Shown here piece after piece: positions 7,629 to 17,399 of a DNA stretch of 64,000 bases. Position 1 is the first letter of the stretch, and every line of letters starts with the position of its first letter. Origin of the DNA: Pseudidiomarina donghaiensis (GTDB taxonomy: Bacteria; Pseudomonadota; Gammaproteobacteria; Enterobacterales; Alteromonadaceae); NCBI RefSeq assembly GCF_900116895.1, contig NZ_FPCF01000001.1, forward strand, positions 372,001-436,000, in the 5' to 3' direction. The translations under genes were made by a program, and so were the position numbers. The notes below the pieces were generated by a model, which was not told where the DNA came from, searched no databases, and saw nothing but the letters and a program-made list of their open reading frames with translations.

Positions 7629-10133
7629 ATGCCGTTATGGTCAAAATGCGCTTTAATTGTGTCAGCACTTATCGGTTTACATGCGTGTGGAGGGGGTGGT
7701 TCAGAGCCAACCAAAGAAACCGAAAAGCCGCCGGCCAGTTATACGCTTTCTGGCCAAGTCAGTGGCTTAAACGGTACTTTGACGCTGGCTGCAGGAGCAG
7801 AACAACTCGCGGTTGAGTACAACGGGCAATTTAGTTTTGCCACTGAATTCAATAGCGGAACAAGTGTTTCAGTCAGTATTGTAGAGCAACCAGAGCGGCA
7901 ACATTGCGAAATCACTTCCGCTTCCAGCTTCACCTTTAGCCAAGCAAATATCAATTCACTGCGCATTGAGTGTACCTACACCGAAATTGTTATCACTGGC
8001 CAAATTCTTGATTATGTGGGTGGAAACGCGCAAATAAGCATGCCGCCGTACAACGACAACATTGTCTCGAGCAGCATTGACGGCAATGGTTATTACGAAA
8101 TCGTGCTAGACGTAAATTCATCCACCGCCAGCGGTTTTGGAATAGCGCCAACAGCGCACGCTACAGCTGACAATCGGCCGGCTTTGTCACCATTAGAGCC
8201 AGAGCACGAAATTGCCGCGCAGATTATTGTCCAAGGGCAGGGTGAATGGTCGCCAATTACTTACAGCTCACGTTTAGTCGGGTTCAATAGTCTTATTAGT
8301 AGCGCTGGCGCCGATGGCGTATTAGACGCGACAGAACTTGCACAAGTTGACGTGAGTGCGTTTTCTACCGCTCGCGACGTACAAATTGAATTAACCAGCC
8401 GCGACATGCCGATTACTGCGGCAACCATGCATTTAATTGGCCAAGAGCTTGATCTTTGGCTGCAACTAGAAATGGCCGCGGCATTGCAACTATTAGTGCC
8501 TAATTACCTGCCGGAGTTAGCAGCGGCCGAGTTGACCACCCGTGATGTATTGGCGAATCGAATAGCCTACAGCAATTTTTTGAGTTTGCTGCACAAAGAC
8601 GACATACAACAACGCGTCTATGAGTTAATTGATGACCCAAATGCCTTGGGCGACCGCAGCTGGGCTGACTTGCGCGGCGCCTACATTGCCATGGAACCTA
8701 GCCCTTACTTTTTGCCGCAAGTTGATGATCAACCGAACAAAATGAAGTTTTATTTTGAAGACGGCGGGGTGCTATTTACGCAGAACTTTATGGCTGGCGG
8801 CTTAGCGCCGGTAACCATTGAAGACAATGGGCGCCTATTAAAACTACCTATCCAGGGCTCCGGCAACACGGGGCAAATTCCGACCGATGATCCACGTTTT
8901 GGCTTAACAGCAGAAGAAATTGCCGCATTCGAAGTCGATTATTACAGCACCATTATTGTGCTCGCTTCTGAAATTGAACGTGACATTGTGCTTGTCGGCC
9001 GCGACGACACCAGCATTTCGGTGCTTGAGCGCGCGCGCAGAATCACCAAAGAGCGGGCGTTCCCGTCGCCAACATTGGGGCGAGACATTGTCTTTAAATC
9101 CATTTTGTACGCGTCATCGCAACAGGCCCACCAATTTGGCCGAATCAGCGCGCTGCGTGAACGCGCCCCGGTATTTGATATAAGCGAAACCAAGCGCTTC
9201 TTAATTCCGTTTACCGCGCTCAACCCGAGTGGCTCGAACATCGGAATTCGTGACGTGGGTACGCTAAAAGAAGTCACCTTGCATGCCGATGGCACAGCAA
9301 CCGCCGCTGGCGTCGATGTTGTCGCGCAGTGGTCATTGTCTGCCGACCAAAAGGTGTTACGCCTAGACGTACCGTACAGCCAAATGGGATATCCGCCAGC
9401 CGTGCTTAAAATTGAACTGTTCTGGCGCAAATATGACAGCTACGCCAAAGACTTAGTGGCAAAATTTAGCTATAACCTAGGCGGCAACGCGGGCATTGAC
9501 TATCAAATTAAGCAAGCGGCGCCAATTGTCGAGAACAGGTACCCGGCGGACTTGTTGGTTACCCCAAGCGATAGCAATGACATTCACTATCATGTTGAGA
9601 AATACAGCAACCTGTGGGACATCGACGTGGGCATGGTATACGGCAACTTACTGCGGGTCACCGGCTCGAACAGCCCCGCAAATGCACACAAATTTGGCAG
9701 CGACCAACGTTCACAGTTATTTATGCTGCGCTGCTTCACCTTTGATTTCGCGCGCGAACCCGGCGCGGTCATCGGCAATTGCGCAGACCAACAGTACACC
9801 TGGTACCCCACCGGTTTGAGCGCCACCTGGAGCCTAGTAGACCAGCGTATTTTTGTAGCTGACGGCAACTGCGACATCGACACTTATAACTGCCCGGGCA
9901 GCTCTTACAAAGTGCTGAACCACAACGCGGACCTAGGAATCTACCAAGTACAGTTTGGCCGCCACATTGTGTTAGGCGACGTGGCCGACCCGTGGTTTAC
10001 CGACACTAAATATAGCCTGGAGACCATGATCCAACTGCCTGCCACCCCAGTGGTTAACCCACAAGCCGGTATTTCTAGTGCCTCCAAACAACAGCTGGAA
10101 GCGCCGTTGGCGAATTATCCGCGGTTGTTTTAG
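7629..10133 (+). CDS. Large lipoprotein of unknown function
   Basis: 834 residues. The N-terminus has a basic start, a hydrophobic core and the lipobox LHAC, followed by a Gly-rich spacer, so it should be lipidated at Cys20 and probably sits in the outer membrane. Residues about 38-115 (YTLSGQVSGLNGTLTL onward) resemble the short beta-sandwich domains repeated in Alteromonadales surface lipoproteins. The remainder has no motif I recognise. Aspartate and asparagine are frequent, as in secreted marine proteins. The ATG at 7629 has AAGGA nine bases upstream. It stands alone between msrA and ndk, closed by a family B repeat. Confidence 0.8.
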   Translation: MPLWSKCALIVSALIGLHACGGGGSEPTKETEKPPASYTLSGQVSGLNGTLTLAAGAEQLAVEYNGQFSFATEFNSGTSVSVSIVEQPERQHCEITSASSFTFSQANINSLRIECTYTEIVITGQILDYVGGNAQISMPPYNDNIVSSSIDGNGYYEIVLDVNSSTASGFGIAPTAHATADNRPALSPLEPEHEIAAQIIVQGQGEWSPITYSSRLVGFNSLISSAGADGVLDATELAQVDVSAFSTARDVQIELTSRDMPITAATMHLIGQELDLWLQLEMAAALQLLVPNYLPELAAAELTTRDVLANRIAYSNFLSLLHKDDIQQRVYELIDDPNALGDRSWADLRGAYIAMEPSPYFLPQVDDQPNKMKFYFEDGGVLFTQNFMAGGLAPVTIEDNGRLLKLPIQGSGNTGQIPTDDPRFGLTAEEIAAFEVDYYSTIIVLASEIERDIVLVGRDDTSISVLERARRITKERAFPSPTLGRDIVFKSILYASSQQAHQFGRISALRERAPVFDISETKRFLIPFTALNPSGSNIGIRDVGTLKEVTLHADGTATAAGVDVVAQWSLSADQKVLRLDVPYSQMGYPPAVLKIELFWRKYDSYAKDLVAKFSYNLGGNAGIDYQIKQAAPIVENRYPADLLVTPSDSNDIHYHVEKYSNLWDIDVGMVYGNLLRVTGSNSPANAHKFGSDQRSQLFMLRCFTFDFAREPGAVIGNCADQQYTWYPTGLSATWSLVDQRIFVADGNCDIDTYNCPGSSYKVLNHNADLGIYQVQFGRHIVLGDVADPWFTDTKYSLETMIQLPATPVVNPQAGISSASKQQLEAPLANYPRLF

Positions 10134-10136
10134 TAA

Positions 10137-10193
10137 GAGAGGGGTGCAGACCCAGATCCGGACCAAGGTCCGGATCTGGGTCTGCACCCCTTT
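10137..10193. repeat. Family B palindrome after the lipoprotein gene
   Basis: Arms GAGAGGGGTGCAGACCC and GGGTCTGCACCCC flank AGATCCGGACC and GGTCCGGATCT, which are complementary to each other, so the copy is palindromic along nearly its whole length. It starts a few bases after the lipoprotein stop codon. Confidence 0.92.
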
Positions 10194-10211
10194 CTACACC
10201 TTCTCCCCTCT

Positions 10212-10230
10212 AGCCGCGCGAGCGGCTTTT
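10212..10230 (+). terminator. Weak Rho-independent terminator candidate
   Basis: The stem AGCCGC/GCGGCT encloses the tetraloop GCGA and is followed by only three or four T. It lies between the lipoprotein gene and ndk. The short T tract makes it a weak candidate. Confidence 0.45.
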
Positions 10231-10233
10231 ATG

Positions 10234-10239
10234 TATAAT
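10234..10239 (+). promoter_or_regulatory. -10 box candidate for ndk
   Basis: A perfect TATAAT lies about 56 bases upstream of the ndk ATG. No convincing -35 box is present 16-18 bases upstream, where the terminator-like hairpin sits. It is the best promoter candidate in the gap but rests on one hexamer. Confidence 0.4.
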
Positions 10240-10294
10240 CCGCGCGACTAAAATTTTGACCCTTTTTATTTAAAAATCTTGATTGGAGAAAATC

Positions 10295-10726
10295 ATGGCT
10301 TTAGAGCGCACTTTATCAATTATCAAGCCTGACGCAGTTGGCAAAAACGTCATCGGCGGCATCTACAACCGTTTCGAAACTGCTGGTTTCCGCATTGTTG
10401 CAGCAAAAATGATGCACTTAAGCACTGAGCAAGCCGAAGGCTTCTACGCTGAACACAAAGAGCGTCCTTTCTTCCGCGCATTGGTAGACTTCATGACTTC
10501 TGGCCCAATCATGGTGCAAGTGCTTGAAGGCGAAGACGCAGTAAAACGTCACCGTGACATCATGGGCGCAACCAACCCAGCTGACGCATTGGCGGGAACT
10601 TTGCGTGCAGACTATGCTGTATCTATTGATGAAAACGCGGTTCACGGTTCTGACGCATTAGAGTCAGCGGCGCGTGAAATTGCATATTTCTTCAGCGACG
10701 AAGAAATCTGCCCACGTACTCGTTAA
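10295..10726 (+). CDS. ndk: Nucleoside diphosphate kinase
   Basis: 143 residues, the normal length. The enzyme moves the gamma phosphate between nucleoside triphosphates and diphosphates through a phosphohistidine. The start [15 protein letters not shown] is typical and has GGAG upstream; a frame opening twelve bases earlier (MEKI) is less likely. The active-site histidine lies in [12 protein letters not shown]. It is followed by a repeat-rich gap and then rlmN, a neighbourhood common in gammaproteobacteria. Confidence 0.97.
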   Translation: MALERTLSIIKPDAVGKNVIGGIYNRFETAGFRIVAAKMMHLSTEQAEGFYAEHKERPFFRALVDFMTSGPIMVQVLEGEDAVKRHRDIMGATNPADALAGTLRADYAVSIDENAVHGSDALESAAREIAYFFSDEEICPRTR

Positions 10727-10732
10727 AAGCAA

Positions 10733-10868
10733 AAGCGTTAATCGTTGTTCGTTAGTCGTTAATCGTTAATGGATTAACGACGCTGTGCGTCACCCGGCGT
10801 GAAACGCCGGGCTACGAAAAACGAACAACGAATAACGACCAACGAATATCGCACTAAGGTTTTAACTC
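10733..10868. repeat. Nested repeat: ACGAATAACGA-type inverted repeat around a family A hairpin
   Basis: The left flank is built of CGTTAATCGTT and CGTTGTTCGTTAGTCGTT blocks and the right flank of ACGAACAACGAATAACGA blocks, which are largely complementary. Between them, at about 10779-10815, is a family A hairpin (CCCGGCGTGAAACGCCGGG) ending in GGCTAC. The whole could fold into one long stem with the GC-rich hairpin at its tip. Similar ACGAATAACGA blocks occur upstream of ispG and etk. Confidence 0.75.
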
Positions 10869-10869
10869 A

Positions 10870-12003
10870 ATGAATGCTGTAGACAAGAAAGTGAACTTAC
10901 TCGACCTCGATCGCAAAGCCATGCGCGCGTTCTTTCAAGAGTTGGGTGAAAAACCATTTCGCGCCGATCAGGTGATGAAGTGGGTGTATCACTATTGCGT
11001 CGACAACTTCGATGAGATGACCAATCTCAACAAAGCACTCAGAGAAAAGCTGAAGCAAGTGGCGGAAATTCGTGCGCCAGAAGTCCGTATGCAGCAGCAG
11101 TCGTCTGACGGTACCATCAAGTTTGCGATGACTTTGTTCGACGGGCAAGACGTTGAAACCGTGTGGATTCCTGACCGCGATCGCGCAACTCTGTGCGTGA
11201 GTTCACAAGTGGGCTGTGCGCTCGAGTGCACCTTCTGCTCAACCGCGCAACAAGGCTTTAACCGCAACCTTAAAGTGGCGGAAATTATTGGCCAAGTGTG
11301 GCGCGTGAATAAATTATTAGGTCCGTTTGCCGAAACGGGCGTCAAAGCAGTCACCAACGTGGTCATGATGGGTATGGGCGAACCACTACTCAATCTCAAC
11401 AACGTGGTGCCAGCCATGGACTTAATGCTCGACGACAACGCTTTTGGCTTGTCGAAACGCCGCGTCACCTTAAGCACCTCAGGCGTGGTGCCGGCGCTAT
11501 ATAAGCTGAAAGAAGAAATTGATGTGGCCCTGGCTATTTCGTTGCATGCGCCAAACGACGAGCTGCGCAACGAAATTGTGCCAATCAATAAAAAGTACAA
11601 TATTCAAGAATTCTTGAAAGCGAGCCGCGACTACATTGACGGCAGCAAAGCCAATAAAAACATTACTATTGAGTACGTTATGCTTGATCATATTAACGAC
11701 TCAATGGAGCAGGCGGCTGAGTTAGCCGAACTACTCAAAGACACGCCGTGCAAAATTAACCTCATTCCGTTTAACCCGTTCCCTGGCTCAGACTATGGTC
11801 GCTCAAGTAACTCGCGCATTGACCGCTTCGCCAAAGTGCTGATGGAAAAAGGCTACATTGTGGTGGTACGTCGTACTCGTGGCGACGACATTGACGCTGC
11901 GTGTGGTCAGTTAGTCGGTGACGTCATTGACCGTACCAAGCGTATTTTGAAGAAACAGCAAGCACAGCGCGGCGGCGACGGCATTCAAATAAAGGCGGTT
12001 TAA
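10870..12003 (+). CDS. rlmN: 23S rRNA (A2503-C2) / tRNA (A37-C2) dual methyltransferase RlmN
   Basis: 377 residues. It is a radical SAM enzyme that methylates C2 of A2503 in 23S rRNA and of A37 in some tRNAs. The [4Fe-4S] ligands are C116, C120 and C123 in [17 protein letters not shown] and the C-terminal [10 protein letters not shown], with the second catalytic cysteine, are also conserved. The RNA-binding N-terminal domain is complete. An AAGG site precedes the ATG. Its cluster is presumably supplied by the ISC system encoded at the start of the window. Confidence 0.97.
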   Translation: MNAVDKKVNLLDLDRKAMRAFFQELGEKPFRADQVMKWVYHYCVDNFDEMTNLNKALREKLKQVAEIRAPEVRMQQQSSDGTIKFAMTLFDGQDVETVWIPDRDRATLCVSSQVGCALECTFCSTAQQGFNRNLKVAEIIGQVWRVNKLLGPFAETGVKAVTNVVMMGMGEPLLNLNNVVPAMDLMLDDNAFGLSKRRVTLSTSGVVPALYKLKEEIDVALAISLHAPNDELRNEIVPINKKYNIQEFLKASRDYIDGSKANKNITIEYVMLDHINDSMEQAAELAELLKDTPCKINLIPFNPFPGSDYGRSSNSRIDRFAKVLMEKGYIVVVRRTRGDDIDAACGQLVGDVIDRTKRILKKQQAQRGGDGIQIKAV

Positions 12004-12077
12004 CACCACTTTCACACCGCATCGCTTGATCTACCGCTTAGAAAGGTTAAGATAGCTTTCTTTATGGGGGACTTTTC

Positions 12078-12842
12078 ATGCGAATTCTGCTGTTAGCGCT
12101 TGTTGCCGCAGTAATAAGCACCGGTTGTGTCAGTCAACGCACCGTTGATGGCAAACAAACACCGGCACAGCAATTTGATGCAAAAGAGGCGTCGCGCACG
12201 CGGTTGGCCTTGGGTTTACAATATTTACGCTCGGGCAACTTCGAGCAAGCCAAAGCAAATTTAGAGCGCGCCCGCGACTATACCCCTGAAAATCCTGATG
12301 TTTATACCGGCCTTGCGTATTACTATCAGCAAGTTAGAGATTTCACTAACGCCGAAAATTATTATCGCACCGCCATACGGTTAAACCCGCAAGACGGCGA
12401 CAGCTACAACAACTTAGGCGTGTTACTGTGTGGCCAAAAACGCTATAACGAAGCTGATCAAATGTTCCGCAAAGCCGTTGCGCAGTCGGGCTATGTAAAA
12501 ATTGCCAGCACCTATCAAAACGCCGGCCGCTGTGCGGCCGGGCAGGGCGACTTAGCCAACGCCGACCGCTATTATGAGCTGGCGCTGAACCATAGTGGTG
12601 GCAGCGTCAACATTTTGGAAAATTACGCGAGTTTGTTGATAGCACAAAAACGCTTCGACAAAGCCGCCACCATGATAGAGCGTCGCGCCAATTATCCACA
12701 ATTGTCGGCGCAATATGTATGGCTTGAAGTGCAGTTAGCCGTTGCCCAAAACGACAAAAATAAACAGCGACAATTTGGCGAATTGCTTCTACAGCGCTTT
12801 CCGAACTCCTCGCAAGCGCGCGAATACAAACAGCTGCGATAG
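12078..12842 (+). CDS. pilW: PilW/PilF, type IV pilus pilotin lipoprotein
   Basis: 254 residues with signal peptide and lipobox STGC (Cys at residue 17), followed by several tetratricopeptide repeats from about residue 40 (for example LRSGNFEQAKANLERA and YNNLGVLLCGQKRYNEA). PilW/PilF is the outer-membrane lipoprotein that lets the PilQ secretin assemble. The position between rlmN and rodZ is the usual one for this gene. The ATG has GGGGGA upstream. Confidence 0.92.
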   Translation: MRILLLALVAAVISTGCVSQRTVDGKQTPAQQFDAKEASRTRLALGLQYLRSGNFEQAKANLERARDYTPENPDVYTGLAYYYQQVRDFTNAENYYRTAIRLNPQDGDSYNNLGVLLCGQKRYNEADQMFRKAVAQSGYVKIASTYQNAGRCAAGQGDLANADRYYELALNHSGGSVNILENYASLLIAQKRFDKAATMIERRANYPQLSAQYVWLEVQLAVAQNDKNKQRQFGELLLQRFPNSSQAREYKQLR

Positions 12843-12866
12843 CGGCTAAACGAATAGCGAAAATAC

Positions 12867-14042
12867 ATGACTCCGAAAGACGATTTATTCGAACAAAACG
12901 ACGATAAAGGCGAGGGCGCGGCGGCCGATCAAGTGGAAGGTCAAGCAGCGGAGCAGCCTGAGCCATATACCGGCGAAACGCCCGGCCAAATTTTACGTGC
13001 CGCCCGCGAGGCCGAAGGCTTAAGCACTCAGCAAGTAGCCGACAGCCTGCGCTTGCGCAATGCCGTGGTGGAAATTATTGAGGCCGACGACTATGACAAA
13101 TTGTCGTCGACAACCTTTGTACGTGGCTACCTGCGCTCGTTTAGTAAAGCCCTTGAAGTAGACGAAAAGCGCGTGTTTGAGGCATACCGAGCCATGGGCT
13201 TTGGCGAAGTTGCGGCTAGCACCATCACCATGCAAAGCTTTTCAAAACGCAAAGTGCGCGAGCGCAACGACAGCCGCCTCATGCTCATTAGTTACTTAAT
13301 TATCGCCATTGTCATTGCCATGGCAGTGATTTGGTGGTGGCAAGACTCACAAGCCGGCAACAATTCGCAAAGTTTAACCGAACAAGTATTTGGCGCGGAC
13401 GACAGCGCAGAGCAAGGTGCTGATCAAGCGAGTGATCAAGTAAGCGGCGCACGCACCCCTGTCACCCGCCGTGTGACTGAAGACGATGTACGCAGCGCTA
13501 TCGTTGGCGACGCCGCCGGTAATGGCGACGCCGATACTGACGCCACCGATAGTGCGACGGATTCTGACGCAGCACGCACCACCAGCAGTAATCAAGTCGT
13601 CATCGACACCACAGCTAGTGGCGGCGCGCTAACCAACGCCGACAACCAAACAGCTGACAATTCAGTTAGTGGCGAAGGTGCGACAAACAATGACGCAGCA
13701 CAAACCGTCACCGAAGCACCTCAAAATAGCAATCGCGGCAACGCCGAAGGCTCCCCCGAAAGCGGCCAAGTTGTCAGCGAATCGCCAAGCGCCACCGCCA
13801 GCAGCGCCGACCAACTTGTGTTCACCTTCAGCGACGCCTGCTGGATCAAAGTAACCGATGCCACCGACGAAGTTCTTGCCATTGGCACAAAAGCCGAAGG
13901 CTACACCATGCCGCTAAGCGGCCAAGCGCCGTTTGATATTATTTTGTGCAAGCCAGAAGCGGTGTCAATGACGTATAATGGTGAGCAAGTAGACTTGAGT
14001 GGTTATCGCCGCAACCGCAGCGTCACCATGACCTTAAACTGA
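12867..14042 (+). CDS. rodZ: RodZ, cell-shape protein anchoring MreB
   Basis: 391 residues. A cytoplasmic helix-turn-helix domain (GQILRAAREAEGLSTQQVA onward, residues about 32-95) binds MreB. A single membrane segment follows (LISYLIIAIVIAMAVIWWW, near 139-157), then a long low-complexity linker rich in Asp, Ala, Ser and Thr, and a C-terminal periplasmic domain (DUF4115 type, ending YRRNRSVTMTLN). It organises the rod-shape machinery. The linker is acidic and probably disordered. The gene follows pilW and precedes ispG, as is usual in this class. Confidence 0.94.
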   Translation: MTPKDDLFEQNDDKGEGAAADQVEGQAAEQPEPYTGETPGQILRAAREAEGLSTQQVADSLRLRNAVVEIIEADDYDKLSSTTFVRGYLRSFSKALEVDEKRVFEAYRAMGFGEVAASTITMQSFSKRKVRERNDSRLMLISYLIIAIVIAMAVIWWWQDSQAGNNSQSLTEQVFGADDSAEQGADQASDQVSGARTPVTRRVTEDDVRSAIVGDAAGNGDADTDATDSATDSDAARTTSSNQVVIDTTASGGALTNADNQTADNSVSGEGATNNDAAQTVTEAPQNSNRGNAEGSPESGQVVSESPSATASSADQLVFTFSDACWIKVTDATDEVLAIGTKAEGYTMPLSGQAPFDIILCKPEAVSMTYNGEQVDLSGYRRNRSVTMTLN

Positions 14043-14045
14043 TAA

Positions 14046-14180
14046 GAGCGTGCTTCGTGCGTTCGCTATGCTCACTGTTGGTTATTCGTGCGTGCACAAG
14101 TGCACTGTTCGAAAATAACGAATAGCGAAGCGTACGAACAGCGAAGCGCACGAATAACGAACAGCGAAGCGTACGAATTT
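14046..14180. repeat. ACGAATAACGA-type repeat cluster upstream of ispG
   Basis: Contains three copies of a GCGAAGCGYACGAA block separated by AATAACGAA or CAGCGAAGCG, plus an opposed half near 14052-14084 (TTCGCTATGCTCACTG, GGTTATTCGT). It can fold into an imperfect stem. One frame through it is open and in phase with ispG, giving repeated ITNSEAYE peptides, but the ispG homology begins only after it. It is the same repeat class as at 10733-10868. Confidence 0.7.
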
Positions 14181-15290
14181 ATGCATTTAAACCCAATCAA
14201 ACGTCGACCTTCACGCCGTATCTACGTTGGCAACGTGCCGATTGGCGACGGTGCACCCATTGCCGTGCAGTCCATGACCAACACCGAAACCACCGACGTG
14301 GCGGCCACGGTGAAGCAAATTCAAGCCATTGCCAATGCCGGTGCTGACTTAGTGCGCGTTAGCGTGCCGACGATGGATGCCGCCGAGGCGTTTAAGTTTA
14401 TTAAGCAGCAAAGCCCCATTCCGTTGGTGGCCGACATTCATTTTGACTACCGTATTGCGCTGAAAGTCGCCGAGTACGGGGTTGATTGCTTGCGCATTAA
14501 CCCGGGCAATATTGGCAACGAGCAGCGTATTCGCTCGGTGGTCGACGCGGCACGTGAGCGCGGTATTCCCATTCGTATTGGCGTGAACGGCGGCTCGTTA
14601 GAAAAAGATCTGCAAGAAAAGTATGGCGAACCAACTCCAGCAGCGTTGGTGGAGTCGGCCATGCGCCATGTGGATATTCTTGATCGCTTAAACTTCCAAG
14701 ACTTCAAAGTTAGCGTGAAAGCCTCAGACGTGTTTTTGGCGGTTGAGTCGTATCGCTTACTGGCCAAGCAAATTGAACAGCCGCTGCATTTAGGCATTAC
14801 CGAAGCAGGCGGGCTGCGCAGTGGCTCGGTGAAATCCTCCATTGGCTTGGGTATGTTGTTGGCCGAAGGCATTGGCGACACGCTACGTATCTCATTGGCG
14901 GCCGACCCAGTGGAAGAAGTCAAAGTCGGCTTTGATATTTTAAAATCGCTGCGCATTCGTAGCCGTGGCATTAATTTTATTGCTTGCCCAAGCTGCTCGC
15001 GCCAAGAATTTGACGTCATTGGTACGGTAAATGCGCTCGAGCAACGCCTGGAAGACATCACCACCCCCATGGATGTGTCAATAATTGGCTGTGTAGTCAA
15101 CGGCCCGGGCGAAGCCTTGATTTCGCATGTTGGCTTGGCTGGCGCAAAGAATAAAAGCGGTTTTTACTTGAATGGCGAGCGGCAAAAAGACCGTCTCGAC
15201 AACACCGATTTAGTGGATGAGCTGGAAAAACGCATCCGCGACCAAGTAAAACGCTTAGAAGCTGAACAGATTCCCGTGAAGCAAGCGTAA
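14181..15290 (+). CDS. ispG: 4-hydroxy-3-methylbut-2-enyl diphosphate synthase IspG
   Basis: 369 residues from the ATG at 14181 ([17 protein letters not shown]), in line with E. coli (372). The frame stays open upstream to 14088, but that part is repeat sequence. IspG is a [4Fe-4S] enzyme of the MEP isoprenoid pathway. Cluster ligands are in CPSCSRQ and [12 protein letters not shown]. It lies between rodZ and hisS, the common order. A good Shine-Dalgarno sequence is not visible, because the repeat runs up to the start codon. Confidence 0.96.
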   Translation: MHLNPIKRRPSRRIYVGNVPIGDGAPIAVQSMTNTETTDVAATVKQIQAIANAGADLVRVSVPTMDAAEAFKFIKQQSPIPLVADIHFDYRIALKVAEYGVDCLRINPGNIGNEQRIRSVVDAARERGIPIRIGVNGGSLEKDLQEKYGEPTPAALVESAMRHVDILDRLNFQDFKVSVKASDVFLAVESYRLLAKQIEQPLHLGITEAGGLRSGSVKSSIGLGMLLAEGIGDTLRISLAADPVEEVKVGFDILKSLRIRSRGINFIACPSCSRQEFDVIGTVNALEQRLEDITTPMDVSIIGCVVNGPGEALISHVGLAGAKNKSGFYLNGERQKDRLDNTDLVDELEKRIRDQVKRLEAEQIPVKQA

Positions 15291-15368
15291 AGCTGCGGTA
15301 TACTAGGCGCCATTTTTCGTGTTAAACAGCACTTAATTAGCAACTAGAGCAGAAAGTAGATACCGAAC

Positions 15369-16607
15369 GTGGCTAAAAATATTCAAGCAATTCGCGGCAT
15401 GAACGACATTTTGCCGACTCAATCTCCGGCGTGGCAATACGTTGAGGGCGTGATTCGGCAGGTGGCCGCACAGTACACCTACCAAGAAATTCGCATGCCG
15501 GTGCTTGAAAGCACCGACTTATTCAAGCGCTCCATTGGCGAAGTGACCGATATTGTCGAAAAAGAAATGTACACTTTCGACGACCGTAACGGTGACAGCC
15601 TAACGCTGCGCCCAGAAGGCACCGCCAGTTGCGTGCGTGCCGGTAACGAACACGGCTTGCTGTACAACCAAACCCAACGGTTGTGGTACATGGGCCCCAT
15701 GTTTCGTCACGAGCGCCCGCAGAAAGGGCGCTATCGCCAGTTTCATCAATTTGGTATTGAAGCCTTTGGCATGGACGGGCCAGACATTGACGCCGAAGTT
15801 ATTCTGCTGTCTGCGCGCCTGTGGCAAGCCTTTGGTATTAGCGACCAAGTTGAACTGCAACTGAATTCATTGGCATCGAACGAAGCCCGCGCCCGTTACC
15901 GTGACGCCTTGCGCGAGTTTTTGCGCGCCCATGAAGCGTCATTGGACGAAGACTCGAAACGCCGTTTAGACACTAACGTGCTACGCGTGCTCGACAGCAA
16001 ATCACCAGAAACTCAGGCCGTACTGGCTGACGCACCACGTTTGTCCGACTACTGGGACGACGAATCGCGGGCGCATTTTGACGGCCTGTGTGCACGCCTT
16101 GACGCCGCCGGCGTGAAGTACGTATTGAACGAGCGCTTGGTGCGCGGCTTAGATTATTACAACCGCACCGTGTTTGAGTGGGTGACCACCGAACTTGGCG
16201 CCCAAGGCACCGTATGTGCCGGTGGCCGCTACGACGGCTTGGTTGAACAGCTAGGCGGCAAAGCCACCCCAGCGGTGGGCTTCGCTATGGGTATTGAACG
16301 TTTGGTGTTGCTGCTAGAATCGCAAGGTTTGGTGCCCGAGCACACCTTGTGCGATATTTATGTGATTGCGGCCACCGAAGCTGCGGAACTAACGGCCCCG
16401 GCCGTTGCCGAACAAATTCGAAGCGCCCGCCCAGAGCTGAAAGTTCAGCTGCACAGCGGCACCCAGAACATGAAAAAGAAATTAGCCAAAGCCGACAAGT
16501 CAGGCGCCACCTACGCTTTGCTAGTGCGCGACACTGACTTCGAGCTCAAGCACCTGCGCGACCGCAGCGCCGACTCACGCCTGCTCAGCTCGATAGCTGA
16601 GCTGTAG
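15369..16607 (+). CDS. hisS: Histidyl-tRNA synthetase
   Basis: 412 residues, class II synthetase. It starts with GTG ([16 protein letters not shown]). Motif 2 region [15 protein letters not shown], the histidine-specific [15 protein letters not shown] and motif 3 [11 protein letters not shown] are all present, followed by an anticodon-binding domain. The last codons are CTG-TAG, and the TAG is the first part of a family A repeat, so the C-terminus may have been set by that insertion. The protein is only slightly shorter than E. coli HisS (424). Confidence 0.97.
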   Translation: MAKNIQAIRGMNDILPTQSPAWQYVEGVIRQVAAQYTYQEIRMPVLESTDLFKRSIGEVTDIVEKEMYTFDDRNGDSLTLRPEGTASCVRAGNEHGLLYNQTQRLWYMGPMFRHERPQKGRYRQFHQFGIEAFGMDGPDIDAEVILLSARLWQAFGISDQVELQLNSLASNEARARYRDALREFLRAHEASLDEDSKRRLDTNVLRVLDSKSPETQAVLADAPRLSDYWDDESRAHFDGLCARLDAAGVKYVLNERLVRGLDYYNRTVFEWVTTELGAQGTVCAGGRYDGLVEQLGGKATPAVGFAMGIERLVLLLESQGLVPEHTLCDIYVIAATEAAELTAPAVAEQIRSARPELKVQLHSGTQNMKKKLAKADKSGATYALLVRDTDFELKHLRDRSADSRLLSSIAEL

Positions 16608-16777
16608 CCCGGCCGCAACTGGCTGTAGCCCGGCGTTTCACGCCGGGAAGCGCGCAGCGCTGTAATTGTAGCCCGGCGTTTCACGCCGGGAAGCGCGCAA
16701 CGCTGTAATTATTGAACATTAACAAAAATTAGAAATTAACGGCACAACGTGCCACCCGGCGTAAAACGCCGGGCTAC
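16604..16777 (+). repeat. Family A cluster between hisS and yfgM
   Basis: Contains a partial copy (GTAGCCCGGCCGCAACTGG), two full copies ending in GGGAAGCGCGCA(G/A)CGCTGTAAT spaced 52 bases apart, and an inverted copy ending GGGCTAC. The first GTAG holds the hisS stop. The yfgM ribosome-binding site (GGAG) starts seven bases after the last copy. Confidence 0.92.
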
Positions 16778-16790
16778 GACGGAGTTAAAA

Positions 16791-17399
16791 ATGGAAACAG
16801 AAGATCAACAAGTAGAACGCATTAAACAGTTTTGGAGCGAACACGGCAAAGGCATCGTCGCCGGCCTCGTTATCGGCTTTGGCCTATTCTACGGGTGGCG
16901 CTACTACGACGCGCAAACTCGCGCCGCTCAAGAAGCCGCGTCAGAGCAATTTGAAAGCGTGATCGTTCAGCTAGAAAGCGAACAAGAAGGCAGCATGGCC
17001 GCCGCGCAAGAGTTTCTCACCGCCAACAGCGGCGAAACCTACGCGCACTTAGCCGCGTTTGAGCTTGCCAAGCACGCGGTTGAGCACAATGACTACGCCA
17101 CCGCAGTAAGCGCCCTGCAAATGGTACGCGACAACGCCGAGCCAGCTTTGCGCGCCGTAGCTGACTTACGTCAAGCTCGTGTGTTGCTTGCGCAAGAGCA
17201 ATTTGACACAGCCCTTGCTGCCGCCAAAGCCGCCGAAAGCGTTGCCCCATTCAAAGCGCAAGCAGCTGAACTGCAAGGCGACATTTTGTTAGCCAAAGGC
17301 GACACCACTGGTGCCCGCGCAGCCTATCAAGCAGCTATCGATGCCGGCTCACAAGGCTTGGCAGAGATTAAACTCAACAGCATTGTGGCGGCTTCATGA
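16791..17399 (+). CDS. yfgM: YfgM, periplasmic-facing TPR ancillary chaperone of the Sec translocon
   Basis: 202 residues from the ATG at 16791, preceded by GGAG. An N-terminal cytoplasmic stretch (TEDQQVERIKQFWSEHG) leads into one membrane segment (IVAGLVIGFGLFYGW), then a periplasmic tetratricopeptide-like domain rich in Ala and Gln. YfgM works with PpiD at SecYEG and influences envelope stress signalling. An upstream open stretch in phase comes from the family A repeat and is not part of the gene. It overlaps bamB by four bases. Confidence 0.93.
   Translation: METEDQQVERIKQFWSEHGKGIVAGLVIGFGLFYGWRYYDAQTRAAQEAASEQFESVIVQLESEQEGSMAAAQEFLTANSGETYAHLAAFELAKHAVEHNDYATAVSALQMVRDNAEPALRAVADLRQARVLLAQEQFDTALAAAKAAESVAPFKAQAAELQGDILLAKGDTTGARAAYQAAIDAGSQGLAEIKLNSIVAAS

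Noticed and set aside
14088-14180. N-terminal extension of IspG
   Set aside because: The in-frame extension encodes repeated ITNSEAYE peptides from a DNA repeat; family homology begins at the ATG at 14181.
16749-16790. N-terminal extension of YfgM
   Set aside because: The extension lies within a family A repeat; the ATG at 16791 has a GGAG site and starts the family homology.
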